In this document: piece after piece, positions 51,842 to 61,190 of the stretch
How the letters are laid out: each line of letters opens with the position of its first letter
How positions within the stretch are numbered: the stretch's first letter is position 1
NCBI RefSeq assembly: GCF_001886735.1
Contig: NZ_CP018076.1
Location: forward strand, 2,232,001-2,296,000
DNA length: 64,000 nucleotides
Reading direction: 5' to 3'
Source: Sulfitobacter alexandrii
GTDB lineage: Bacteria; Pseudomonadota; Alphaproteobacteria; Rhodobacterales; Rhodobacteraceae
Program-made: the position numbers and the translations under genes
The notes under the pieces: model-generated
Database searches by the model: none
What the model was told of the DNA's origin: nothing
What the model saw: the letters and a program-made list of their open reading frames with translations, nothing else

Positions 51842-54800
51842 TCAAGTTTCAAAAAGCGCCTGGGTAAATTCAATCAGTGCCTGATGGCATGTCAAATTGC
51901 CTGCATGACGATAGTTCTCTGCGATGGTGTCTGACGTGGATCGATCAAAGGGATCGAGAAAAAACATCCGTTGCAAGCAGTAGACCCGCATCGGGCGGTG
52001 CACATCGCCGGGAAGCGGGGCGTGCCGTGCCCAGATCTCTTTGCGCCGCGGGGCCATCAGGCAAGCCTGTTCAAGCGCGCGGGAGGCGTCTGAATCAAGG
52101 CCCATCGAAAGCTGAAAAGCCATGAGCCGATGCAAAATATCGGCGTTCCCCGGATCTATTCGGGCAGCCTTGGTAAGCATGGAAATGCTATGCATCACCT
52201 CGGTGGTAGACCGCGTGCCACTTCTAATATCGGCAAGATTACAGTATAGGCCGGGGGCCTCTGGAAATTGCTCGAGCGCATCCAGGATGAGGGCATCGGC
52301 CTGAGGTTTGTCCGTGCTTAAAGTGGCCAGCGCTTGTTTTTGCAGTTGTCGGGCTCTAAGTATTTTTTCGCCTTCTTTCAGGCTTTCCCAGCGTTCCAAA
52401 TGAAGTAGAGCGGCAAGGTCATTGCGCAACTGGGGCAGGCTGTCTGGATCGAATTCCTCCTTGCGCATCGCGAGGGCTTTTTCCGTAGCGACACGACGTC
52501 CTTCAAAGGCGCTGTTGACCACCTGTCTCAGCTGTTGTGAACTACCAAAATAGGGGAAGAACAACCCTCTGACCCGTCGACGGGCCCGTTTGGCAATGTC
52601 CTGCCTCAAAGCTGTTGCACTGCCGGGGTAGCGGTGACGAATCCTTATTCGCGGGTCAGATACTATCTCGATTTGCCCAGTCAGGCTGTTTTTCAAATAG
52701 GTGTCTTCACCGATCCTCATCCCCGTCGGGAAGTAACCGAAATCCTCAAAAACGCTTCGATCCAAGGACAAGCTGTAATTTTGATCCTGAAAAACCATGG
52801 AATTTGGGCTGCGGCTGGAATGCAAAAGCAAAGCGGCAAGAGATTGATGAATGTTTTCTGGTGTTTCCGGTTCTACAAAGGCTGAAACCGCACGGGCACC
52901 CTGTCTGTGGAGTTTTTGTCGGGTTCGGATGTTTTCGGCGCACACAGTACAATCTGATGCAAGAAAACTGACATACCGCCCCTTGCTGGCATCGATGCCG
53001 ACATTGCGCGCAGCGCCCGCGTAAAGACGGGTGTCCGTGGTGATCAGCCTGATGTGGTCACGGTAGGGGGCCATCAGCCCTATGATGTCACCGCCACCGG
53101 AATTCACGACAGTTATTTCTGGAACTACGGATTGCTGGAGCAAGCTTTCAACAGCGTCGATCACTTCGATCGGCGCGCCTAGGCTGAGCACGACCACAGA
53201 TGTGTCACAATCCTCGATCCGACTCCCTTCAATCAAGGCTGCTGGTCCATCAATCCAACGCTGCCAGAGCGTCGAAGAACTTGAGCGACGCAGTAAACGG
53301 CGTTTTGGGAGGCTGTCCGCCAGAGTTTGGTACAGCAAGCTGCCGTTTGCCAGCGTCTCGATTTCGGCAAGGCATTTTCGAGCTTGCGTAACCAGTCCCA
53401 ACTCCTTTTGCGCACGGCAAACGATCACGCGGGCCATCAGCGCTTCCGGGTCTTGCACCCTGATCGGCTGCGCCAACTCCAAAGCGCGGTCCCACAAGCC
53501 AGCGCGCGCGGCGCAATCTGCCGCCCATAAAGTGATATCCGGGTGTGTCGGGAAGTTCTTGAGAATGTCCAAGGCGACATGCATCGCATTTTCATACCCG
53601 CCCAAGCGCCACGTGTCTTGGAGGCGCTTCGTCTGGCTCCGAAGCGGGTCGGGTGCCAGAGGTCCTGGATCGTGCTGCAATTCAGGTGACGCCCAAGTTC
53701 CACCATCTTCCGTGTGAGCCGGGGAGAATGATCGGTCAGCTGGGATGGTTTCCAATACCTGACCGCGATCATCATCCAGGTAATCATAGCCTAGGGGCTG
53801 GCTGCTTCGATCTGCGTCCAGTTTGGCATAAAGATCACGACGCATTTTGCGTCGCAAAGGCGTCGCCATCCGCAAATGGTAAAAATTCAATCTGGATTGG
53901 CGCTGATGCAGGCCTAATGCGTTTCTTGTCCAGCTTCCATGGAACCGCTGTCGCTGCGGTTCCATGCCCGGCAAGCAGGGGTAGAGCCGAATGCGTTGGC
54001 GCAAGCCCCAAACCCCGTCCGTTCGATAGCTGTCAGGTGAAAACATCTCTCGGCATTCAAACGTCCATAGAACGGGTCCGAAGTCTTTGGTCATCGGGCC
54101 GATCTGGTAGGCCAATCCGTCCTCAAACCGCTCATCCGGGTCGACCGCAAAGATCCAATCCGCCCCCAAAGACCGCGCCTTATTGAATAGGGCGCTCTGA
54201 CGTGAGGTCTCTTCGCTAAACAGGTCCAAAAGATCGGCCTCGCGGTCATCCCACGCAACATAGCCGTGTATCGCGGGCCCAATGTTCTCTAGCAGACCGT
54301 CGACAAGATGGGCGTCATAGCGAAAAGAGAAAGCGGCGATCACCATTGGTGAACCGGGCGAAGGCGACCGCAGCATTTGCGACTTTAGCGGGCCTTTGTC
54401 AGCTTTCACAGCCGGGGAGGACGCGGCAAGAAGCGCGGGGATGCCTTTTGCCTCCTGATAAGCGCGATCCACGAGGTCATAGACCCTGCTTTCCGCCAGC
54501 AAATCAACTCGGGCTGCGGCCCAATCAACTGAGGAAGGTCTTCGTTTCGCCTTTAGGCGCCGGGTTTCTTCGATGAGGAGATCGACCTGCTTCTCCAGTT
54601 TATAGCAATCCGGCAAAGCGCTGCTGAACGAAAGCGCCTGCTTTCGTGCCCGCGCATACCCTGCTTCAATGGCATCGGCCAGCTGCTCTGGCGATCTTTT
54701 GATCGGGTAATCGCGGCCAGAAAAATTCGCATTGGCACTTTCTGCGAAACTGGAAGTCTCTTGTTCCAGACCAAGCCATCCAGGTCCCTGAAAGTGATCA

Positions 54801-55531
54801 TAGCAGAAAACCGGTCGGCCAGCGCGCAACCCATACTGAACAGTTTTCCCGATCGTTACGACCGCATCGTGATCCTCCAGATCATAGGGGCGCACCCGAC
54901 GGAAATCGGCCTGTCTTCCGATACGATAGACCTCAATTCCGCGGTCATATAGGAGCTCGAATGCGTTTGACAGTTCTGGGGGCAGATGGCTGGAAACAGA
55001 CAGAATGCGTGTCAGGCTCTTTTTCGGTTTCGAGCTTAGCGAGAATTCAGCTGGTGCAGGGTTTTCAAACAGCCTGACATCTTTTGCCCCAAGGCGCGCC
55101 AGGTCGTTTTTTGTTTCAAGACTGTTGGCGAATGTAATGTCGCCCAGCAAGCGCTGCGCCACCAGCCCGGGGGCCTCAAACGGCTCAAAGGGAGACAGGT
55201 GGAAGTAGGCAAAGATCGGACGGTTTTCGCCGAAGAGAGCTTCGGGGCTTTGAAAACACAGGAAGCGCGAAACGGCCTGATGAAAAACCAGAACCAGATC
55301 AAATTCAGCGAGATCAATCTTGTCTGGTGTTGCGATGATTGGCATCCATTCGCCGAGAGCCCGGTAGGCAAAGTTGGGGTTCAGGAATGGGGAGTAGAGA
55401 CGCACGTCCATGCCGCGACGACGCAAGTCTTCAAATAGCTCAGTAACAACCAGTTCCGACCCAGCCCATTCGTGGAAATGATGTGTACAAATCAAGACAC
55501 GCAAGGCTGAATTTGAAGCTGTCTCGGTCAA
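51842..55531 (-). CDS. Large multi-domain glycosyltransferase with TPR-like repeats
   Basis: 1229 residues, TTG start at 55531. Domains by eye: GT4-like N-terminal half-domains at about 10-330 (RVLICTHHFHEWAGSELVVTELFEDLRRRGMDV); a GT2-related stretch at about 400-560 (MVIAAFSFRYDAHLVDGLLENIGP, DWIFAVDPDERFEDGL); a helical TPR-like stretch at about 640-740; a second GT2 domain at about 790-990 (TSVVVLSLGAPIEVIDAVESLLQQSVVPEITVVNSGGG, GYFPTGMRIGEDTYLK); and a C-terminal TPR region from about 1080. Probably builds or modifies a surface glycan. Lies in the low-GC island. Confidence 0.85.
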   Translation of the reverse strand: MTETASNSALRVLICTHHFHEWAGSELVVTELFEDLRRRGMDVRLYSPFLNPNFAYRALGEWMPIIATPDKIDLAEFDLVLVFHQAVSRFLCFQSPEALFGENRPIFAYFHLSPFEPFEAPGLVAQRLLGDITFANSLETKNDLARLGAKDVRLFENPAPAEFSLSSKPKKSLTRILSVSSHLPPELSNAFELLYDRGIEVYRIGRQADFRRVRPYDLEDHDAVVTIGKTVQYGLRAGRPVFCYDHFQGPGWLGLEQETSSFAESANANFSGRDYPIKRSPEQLADAIEAGYARARKQALSFSSALPDCYKLEKQVDLLIEETRRLKAKRRPSSVDWAAARVDLLAESRVYDLVDRAYQEAKGIPALLAASSPAVKADKGPLKSQMLRSPSPGSPMVIAAFSFRYDAHLVDGLLENIGPAIHGYVAWDDREADLLDLFSEETSRQSALFNKARSLGADWIFAVDPDERFEDGLAYQIGPMTKDFGPVLWTFECREMFSPDSYRTDGVWGLRQRIRLYPCLPGMEPQRQRFHGSWTRNALGLHQRQSRLNFYHLRMATPLRRKMRRDLYAKLDADRSSQPLGYDYLDDDRGQVLETIPADRSFSPAHTEDGGTWASPELQHDPGPLAPDPLRSQTKRLQDTWRLGGYENAMHVALDILKNFPTHPDITLWAADCAARAGLWDRALELAQPIRVQDPEALMARVIVCRAQKELGLVTQARKCLAEIETLANGSLLYQTLADSLPKRRLLRRSSSSTLWQRWIDGPAALIEGSRIEDCDTSVVVLSLGAPIEVIDAVESLLQQSVVPEITVVNSGGGDIIGLMAPYRDHIRLITTDTRLYAGAARNVGIDASKGRYVSFLASDCTVCAENIRTRQKLHRQGARAVSAFVEPETPENIHQSLAALLLHSSRSPNSMVFQDQNYSLSLDRSVFEDFGYFPTGMRIGEDTYLKNSLTGQIEIVSDPRIRIRHRYPGSATALRQDIAKRARRRVRGLFFPYFGSSQQLRQVVNSAFEGRRVATEKALAMRKEEFDPDSLPQLRNDLAALLHLERWESLKEGEKILRARQLQKQALATLSTDKPQADALILDALEQFPEAPGLYCNLADIRSGTRSTTEVMHSISMLTKAARIDPGNADILHRLMAFQLSMGLDSDASRALEQACLMAPRRKEIWARHAPLPGDVHRPMRVYCLQRMFFLDPFDRSTSDTIAENYRHAGNLTCHQALIEFTQALFET

Positions 55532-56320
55532 CTCAATCGTCTTTTCCGTCAGGCGATCTGTGCAAGGTTAAAATAAGGTCAAATAAACGGTCGTTGTAAA
55601 AGCGCCCTCATCAGAAGCGTTATGGCAATGCCCGAGAGGACGGCAACACACTCTCGAGTTTCCGTGAAATCCAAAGTCGCCAGAAGACTATGAGTAACAT
55701 TGCCAAAAATGCAAGCGCCGCGGAATCTTGATCGACCCGTTCTGACTGATACAGATGGGTTGCAAGCGCACCATCGCCCATTGGTCCACCGGGAGGAAAG
55801 TTTCGGGAGCTGGTCAGAAGTAGCTGAGCTTTTGTTTATACCGGTGAGACTTCACTTGGAACACTAGATCATTTGGCGCGTGCTGAATGAGGAACCGGAA
55901 CGGAGTTTCGTCGGTTCGGTCAGGGATGGCCAAGGGCAACCTCTGAATCTTTGCTGAGGCCACGTCCTACGCATCGCGGGCGTCGGTCAGCCGAGAAGCT
56001 GCCGCTTGCTAAGTTCGCGAACCGCAGTGACCGCCGAAGGGCCGCTATGCGAACGAAGTCGGCTTTCGCTGTGGCAGCCCAAGGTCGGCTCTGAAATGTC
56101 CGTCATGTCAAAAGCCTCGGTTATCGTCGCGTTCAGATACTGCAAACTACGGGCAGTTGTCTGAGGGGACACCAAGAAGTCGCCAAAGCTCGGGGCGCGG
56201 CACGGAGCGTCTGTTTCTTGATCGAACCTCTTTGTTGCATCCGCATCGAAGGTCCGGAACCGGTTGTTGAGCCACAAGATCAGGGGGCTACAGCGAACGG
56301 CTGCTTTCCGTCCATTTTCG
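55532..56320. other. Gene-poor stretch in the island
   Basis: 789 bases. I see no gene with a ribosome site or recognisable product. A 96-codon minus-strand frame (55987-56277) is open but has no supporting feature. The upper part (about 55980-56110) resembles decayed coding DNA in its codon-like periodicity, which I could not identify. Confidence 0.5.
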
Positions 56321-57766
56321 CTATTTGCACTCGATAAAGACCGTGAAAGCCGACGCTTCTTCCGCTAGTTCAACTGGGCTCTTGGGTTCGTCGGAATAGC
56401 CTAAGATTGGGTCTACCCCGTTCTGGGCCAGAAACAGCTTTGCTATCTCACCACGAACCGCGAAGTTGACGTTCTGCGGCACGTCGCCAAAGACTTCAGT
56501 TGCTTTGACCGCATCCAGTTTCGATACCACTACGCCAACAACATCTCCGTTCGGACCTAAGAGTGGGCCGCCTGAATTGCCACTTTGAACTGGTGCGGTA
56601 ACCTGCATCGTCATTGCGTCTCCGCCTAGTCCTTTCAAAGAAGATACGGAGCCTCTGGTTACGTTCAGTCCACTAAGCAAACCGGCATATGGATACCCCA
56701 CAGCAGTGATGTCTGAGTTCAACTTGGCCGGACTATTGGAAAACACGGCGACCTCAGCGTCTCCTTCAAAGTCCGTCCTAAGAATAGCTAGATCGAACTG
56801 GTCAGATGATGACAGTAACTCAGCAGCGTTCCCGTCGACGAAAAGGCGAGCGCACCCTTGGACTACGTGAGCATTGGTTAGAACATGCCCCTCCTCTGAC
56901 ACAAAGAAACCAGTACCAGAACCTTCTCGAGGGGCTGTCTGTGGTTCGGTCGCGTTCGAACCAACTGATGCACTTTGGGACTGCTCTTCGTCGTCGCTGG
57001 CATCCTGCAATATGGCGACAGTCTTGACTATTGCGTCTTCAAGACGGCCACCTTCATCGATTGAAAGTGCCGGAGTATGCCCAAGTTCAATGCTGGCTGT
57101 TACAGCGTTAAGAACTGATCTGTCGCTTCGATCTGCTGATAACATCACCGTCGACCATGCCCCGTCTATAAAGTTGGAGCGCGTGTAGAGTGTCGAGCCA
57201 TCGCTCTTTGTTCCCGAAGAAACCGCAAAGTTGGTTTTTCTTACCGTATAGGGCTCTGTCGAAAGCGCGTGGCTGTTGATTGTGAATTCATGGAGGCTCC
57301 GGGTCTGCTTGTTGTTGTGTCGACCAATGGAAATCGAAACCGAGCTCCCGTAGTGCCTGAAGTTCAAGAAGTGCTCCGTAGGAGGGTCTTGGATCACCGT
57401 CTTTTCAGGCCACAACAGAGACAGCCGAAGAGCAGGAAAATATCTCATGCTCCAGCCATCTGTTTCATATCGATCTAGCAAGGACATCGCGAGGAAGGCC
57501 AGATGCCATTCTTCGTAAGGAGTTCCAAACTCACGTCTGGAGTACTGCTCCAAGGCCCGTTGGCTTATCTTGCCCCAGGCTCCGTCCAAAAGGCCATTGT
57601 AGTCACCCTGAAAAGCCAAAGCCGCCTGAATGAAACGCTTCTCGGAGCGTGAGAGAGCATTTGTGTCGAAGTCGCGAAGCAGCGTTTGGTACTGCTGCGC
57701 AGATACAGTTTGAGGGGCGACCACAAGTGAGGTCACTGTCAAGATGATGCAAATAATGCGCTTCAT
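56321..57766 (-). CDS. Secreted trypsin-like serine protease with peptidoglycan-binding-like N-terminus
   Basis: 481 residues from the ATG at 57766 (GGAG 8 bases before; GTG at 57775 also in frame). Signal peptide MKRIICIILTVTSLVVAPQTVSAQ. An N-terminal segment FIQAALAFQGDYNGLLDGAWGKISQRALEQYS resembles a peptidoglycan-binding motif. The protease domain is at about 270-460 with triad His300 (LTNAHVV), Asp325 (QFDLAIL) and Ser398 (GNSGGP), as in HtrA-type enzymes, with no PDZ domain. Periplasmic or secreted. In the low-GC island. Confidence 0.88.
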   Translation of the reverse strand: MKRIICIILTVTSLVVAPQTVSAQQYQTLLRDFDTNALSRSEKRFIQAALAFQGDYNGLLDGAWGKISQRALEQYSRREFGTPYEEWHLAFLAMSLLDRYETDGWSMRYFPALRLSLLWPEKTVIQDPPTEHFLNFRHYGSSVSISIGRHNNKQTRSLHEFTINSHALSTEPYTVRKTNFAVSSGTKSDGSTLYTRSNFIDGAWSTVMLSADRSDRSVLNAVTASIELGHTPALSIDEGGRLEDAIVKTVAILQDASDDEEQSQSASVGSNATEPQTAPREGSGTGFFVSEEGHVLTNAHVVQGCARLFVDGNAAELLSSSDQFDLAILRTDFEGDAEVAVFSNSPAKLNSDITAVGYPYAGLLSGLNVTRGSVSSLKGLGGDAMTMQVTAPVQSGNSGGPLLGPNGDVVGVVVSKLDAVKATEVFGDVPQNVNFAVRGEIAKLFLAQNGVDPILGYSDEPKSPVELAEEASAFTVFIECK

Positions 57767-58126
57767 GATAGGCACTCCAACTACCGCTTAAGCTGACACA
57801 CTACCGACCGTTCTGGCAATCGCGAGAAGAAGGTTGGACTATTTGAAGACGCTTGGTTGAAGGCACTTGGAAACGCGCAGACTTGGTAGAGGCAACGCTG
57901 CATTTGGGTTCAAGCTCCACCGTCCAGCAATGCAGTTCAAGTGTGTTGAAGTGAGGCTTTTTGTTATCGGATGCTTCGGTGGAGCCAAAAGGCTCAACAA
58001 AACAAAAAGTTTTCAGGCTTTGGTTTTTAGGTGTGGCGAACGTGTGTGGTAACCGTGTGTGGTTCGGCGTTACGCGATCGGAAGAAACCGTAGCATTAAC
58101 AAAACCTTATGCGCCACTGAACGTAT
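57767..58126. other. Non-coding right edge of the island
   Basis: 360 bases between the protease gene and tRNA-Ser, AT-rich. No supported gene. Probably holds the protease promoter, read leftwards. Confidence 0.5.
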
Positions 58127-58216
58127 TGGCGGAGGCTCAGGGATTCGAACCCTGGGGACGCTCTCACGCCCGCCGGTTTTCAAGACCGGTGCAATCGACC
58201 ACTCTGCCAAACCTCC
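58127..58216 (-). tRNA. tRNA-Ser (UGA anticodon)
   Basis: 90 nt including encoded CCA (complement of TGG at 58127-58129). Acceptor stem GGAGGTT/AGCCTCC with one T-G pair, anticodon loop CTTGAAA (anticodon TGA), a long variable arm typical of tRNA-Ser, and T loop TTCGAAT. Its 3' end points left, towards the island, consistent with being the integration site. Confidence 0.96.
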
Positions 58217-58430
58217 GCGATGCCCTCTCCTAGTCTGCCGCATTCGATTCGGCAAATGCCCAGAGGGGCCGCGATCCCACGGGGAAATTTGCCGATCCTT
58301 GCAGCCCAGCCTTTTCAGGCTGCCGCTTGCACGTTAGAGTGCGCAAAACCCCCGCAAAGGGGGTGTTGAGCGTTGCCGCGCGCGCGGCAGGAAATGACCT
58401 ACGAAGGTCGGCAGGCAAGGACCAACACAG

Positions 58431-59312
58431 ATGAGCAGGCTTCACTTTCGCTCCGACATTCGCGCAGGTCGCGCCACCCTGATGGCGGGGCTGGCCCTGT
58501 CGATGGGACTGCTGGCAGGATGCGAAGACACGGGCCAGTTCGGATTCCTCAAACCCAAGGCGGAGGCCGGCGCGACGGGGGCGCCCCGCTCTACCCGGCT
58601 GGTCGAGCGCGATGTGGAGGCCCCCGAGGTCTTCAACGTGACCGATCAGGGTCTCTGGGACGGGCGGCCGTCGCTCGGCGGTGTCTGGGTGGCGCATCCC
58701 GACGTGACCGAGCCGGAGCGGGTGATCATCCGCAACGAGGCGAACGGCAAGTTCGTGATCGGCGCCCTGTTCCGCCGCGAACGCGAATTGCCGGGGCCCA
58801 AGCTGCAGATGTCCTCGGATGCCGCGGCGGCCCTGGGCGTGCTGGCCGGCGCGCCTGCACAGCTGAACGTCGTGGCGCTGCGCCGCGAGGAAGCGGAGGA
58901 AGCCGCCGAGGCCGAAGCCGCGGCGCAGAGCGTTCAGGCGCCCGCCGAGGTGACGGAAACCACTCTGGCGCCCACCGCGTCCGAGGGCCAGGCGGGTGCA
59001 CCTGCCGAGGTACCGGCCGCCGCGCAGCCCGTGCCGCCCGCGCCCAAGCCCGCCCCTGCCCCGAAACCTGCGTCCAGCCTGGGCAAACCTTTCGTCCAGA
59101 TCGGCATCTTCAGCGTCGAGGACAACGCGGAGCGCGCGGCCAAGCAGATGCGCGGGGCCGGGCTGCTCCCGACTGTCAAGAAATCGGAAATCAACGGCAA
59201 GCCGTTCTGGCGCGTCGTCGTCGGCCCGGCCTCCAGCCAGTCCGAACTCAACACCCTGATCGACAAGATCAAGGGCGAGGGTTTCTCGGACGCCTACGCC
59301 GTGTCGAGCTAA
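58431..59312 (+). CDS. SPOR-domain lipoprotein
   Basis: 293 residues. Lipobox LLAGC with Cys31. A Glu/Ala- then Pro/Ala-rich linker at about 145-215 leads to a C-terminal SPOR domain (FVQIGIFSVEDNAERAAKQMRGAGLLPTVKKSEINGKPFWRVVVGP) that binds denuded septal peptidoglycan. It precedes the carboxypeptidase gene by 20 bases, as in related bacteria. Role in cell-wall remodelling. Confidence 0.9.
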   Translation: MSRLHFRSDIRAGRATLMAGLALSMGLLAGCEDTGQFGFLKPKAEAGATGAPRSTRLVERDVEAPEVFNVTDQGLWDGRPSLGGVWVAHPDVTEPERVIIRNEANGKFVIGALFRRERELPGPKLQMSSDAAAALGVLAGAPAQLNVVALRREEAEEAAEAEAAAQSVQAPAEVTETTLAPTASEGQAGAPAEVPAAAQPVPPAPKPAPAPKPASSLGKPFVQIGIFSVEDNAERAAKQMRGAGLLPTVKKSEINGKPFWRVVVGPASSQSELNTLIDKIKGEGFSDAYAVSS

Positions 59313-59332
59313 CACAGGAGTCAAAAAAGACC

Positions 59333-60484
59333 ATGATCCGCCATATCGCTGCCTGCCTGGCGCTGATCCTGTTCAGCCTTCCCGCCCAAGCCTTCGAAAC
59401 CAAGGCGAGCGCGGCCTATGTCTATGACCTGACGACCGGCACGGTGTTGCTGGCCAAGAATGCCGACCAGCCGCTGCCGCCCGCGTCGATGTCCAAGCTG
59501 ATGACGCTCTACATGGCGTTCGAGGCACTGGAGAACGGCCGGCTGGAACTGGACGACGAGCTGCTGGTCTCCGCCGAGGCGGCGGCCTACGGCGGTTCCA
59601 CCATGTTCCTGCAGCAGGGGGAGCGCGTCTCGGTCGAGGATCTGCTGCGCGGCATCATCGTCCTTTCCGGCAACGACGCCTGCGTGGTCCTGGCCGAGGC
59701 GCTGTCCGGCACCGAAGCCCGGTTCGCCCGCGACATGACCACCCGCGCCCAGCAACTGGGCATGACGAATTCGACCTTCATGAACTCCAACGGCTGGCCC
59801 AAACCGGGGCACCGCATGTCCATGCGCGACCTGGGGCTGGTGGCCACCCGGCTGATCACGGACTTCCCCCAGTTCTACCCGATGTTCGCGGAGAAGGAGT
59901 TTCTCTTCGACGAGAACGAGGCCGCCAATCGCTACAACCGCAACCCGCTGCTGTCGCTCGGCATCGGCGCCGACGGGCTCAAGACCGGGCACACCACCGA
60001 AGCGGGCTACGGCCTTGTCGGTTCGGCCAAGCAGGGTGACCGCCGTGTGGTCTTCGTGATCTCGGGGCTGGACACCGCGGAAGCCCGCGCGCAGGAATCC
60101 GAGGCCATCGTGAACTGGGCCTTCCGGCAGTTCTCCGAACGCACGCTGGGCGAGGCCGGCACCCGCATCACCGAAGTGCCCGTCGCCCTGGGCGCCGTCC
60201 AGACCGTGGGGCTGGAGCTGAAGGACACCCTGACGATGCTCACGCCCTACACCGGCAGTGCCGAGGTCAAGGCCGAGGCGATCTATCAGGGGCCCTTCAA
60301 GGCGCCGATCGAGAAAGGCGCGGAAATGGGTGAACTTGTAATCACCCGCGATGGCCTGCCCGAGGTACGGGTGCCGCTTGTCGCGGCCGATGACGTGGCG
60401 CCCGGCGGCTTCATGATCAAGCTGGCCGCTGCGGCCCAACACCTTCTGGCGCGCCTCAACGCAGGTCCGCAGGAAGCCTCGTGA
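59333..60484 (+). CDS. D-alanyl-D-alanine carboxypeptidase
   Basis: 383 residues, signal peptide MIRHIAACLALILFSLPAQA. PBP5-family motifs: SxxK at Ser52-Lys55 (PASMSKLM), SGND, and KTG (GLKTGHTTEAGYGLVGSA). A C-terminal beta domain (residues about 275-345) and a terminal amphipathic helix for membrane anchoring (GGFMIKLAAAAQHLLARL). It trims the terminal D-Ala from peptidoglycan stems. The ATG at 59333 was chosen for the signal peptide. Its stop overlaps the tmk GTG. Confidence 0.95.
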   Translation: MIRHIAACLALILFSLPAQAFETKASAAYVYDLTTGTVLLAKNADQPLPPASMSKLMTLYMAFEALENGRLELDDELLVSAEAAAYGGSTMFLQQGERVSVEDLLRGIIVLSGNDACVVLAEALSGTEARFARDMTTRAQQLGMTNSTFMNSNGWPKPGHRMSMRDLGLVATRLITDFPQFYPMFAEKEFLFDENEAANRYNRNPLLSLGIGADGLKTGHTTEAGYGLVGSAKQGDRRVVFVISGLDTAEARAQESEAIVNWAFRQFSERTLGEAGTRITEVPVALGAVQTVGLELKDTLTMLTPYTGSAEVKAEAIYQGPFKAPIEKGAEMGELVITRDGLPEVRVPLVAADDVAPGGFMIKLAAAAQHLLARLNAGPQEAS

Positions 60485-61119
60485 GCGGCCAGGGGCTGTT
60501 CATCAGCTTTGAAGGGATCGACGGGTCGGGCAAGTCCACCCAGGCCAGGCTGCTGGCCGAGAACCTGCGCGAGCTGGGCCACGAGGTGGTTCTGACGCGC
60601 GAGCCGGGCGGTTCGCCGGGCGCCGAGGAAATCCGCGCGCTGGTGCTGCAGGGCGATCCCGACCGCTGGTCGGCGGAAACCGAGATCCTGCTGTTCACGG
60701 CGGCGCGCCGCGACCACGTCGAACGCACGATCCGCCCGGCACTGGCGGCGGGCAAGGTGGTCGTCTGCGACCGGTTCGCGGACTCCACCCGCATGTACCA
60801 GGGCATGTCGCGCGGCGACCTGCGGGGCGTGGTGGACAGCCTGCACGACCTGATGATCGGCATGGAGCCCGACCTGACCATCCTGATCGACATGGACCCC
60901 ACCGAGGGGCTGAGCCGGGCCCTGTCCCGAAAGGGACTGGAAGAGCGGTTCGAGGATTTCGGGGAAACGCTGCAACAGGCCATGCGCGCGGGATTCCTGG
61001 CACTGGCCGAAGAGTACGCCCAACGCTACCGCGTGATCGACGGCGCGCGCGGCATCGACGCGGTGGCCGCCGACGTCCTGTCCGTCGCGACCGATTTCGC
61101 AGCGTCCCGGCAGGGCTGA
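60481..61119 (+). CDS. tmk: Thymidylate kinase
   Basis: 212 residues. P-loop FEGIDGSGKSTQARLL, DR motif VVCDRFADSTRMYQG, and LID-region SRKGLEERFEDFG. It phosphorylates dTMP to dTDP. GTG start overlapping the carboxypeptidase stop. Downstream is a strong terminator. Confidence 0.97.
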   Translation: MSGQGLFISFEGIDGSGKSTQARLLAENLRELGHEVVLTREPGGSPGAEEIRALVLQGDPDRWSAETEILLFTAARRDHVERTIRPALAAGKVVVCDRFADSTRMYQGMSRGDLRGVVDSLHDLMIGMEPDLTILIDMDPTEGLSRALSRKGLEERFEDFGETLQQAMRAGFLALAEEYAQRYRVIDGARGIDAVAADVLSVATDFAASRQG

Positions 61120-61142
61120 TCCCCGCCAGTCGTTGAAAAGGC

Positions 61143-61173
61143 AAAAGGCCCCGCGTGCGGGGCCTTTCCTTTT
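61143..61173. terminator. Strong bidirectional terminator after tmk
   Basis: AAAGGCCCCGC/GCGGGGCCTTT forms an 11-bp hairpin (short GTGC-type loop), with A-rich left and TCCTTTT right flank. Ends tmk and, on the other strand, the lipoprotein gene at 61191. Confidence 0.9.
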
Positions 61174-61190
61174 GTCCTGTATGCCTGAGC

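Larger units (their letters stand above)
50383..58126. mobile_element. Putative tRNA-Ser-associated genomic island
   Basis: About 7.7 kb with lower GC and looser gene packing than either flank. It is bounded by direct repeats of the tRNA-Ser 3' end and by the tRNA itself. Cargo: a SelO-like protein, a multi-domain glycosyltransferase, a secreted serine protease. No integrase gene is visible, so it is likely an immobilised remnant. Confidence 0.55.

Noticed and set aside
55987..56277. 96-codon minus-strand frame in the island
   Set aside because: No ribosome site or motif. Left as unassigned decayed DNA.
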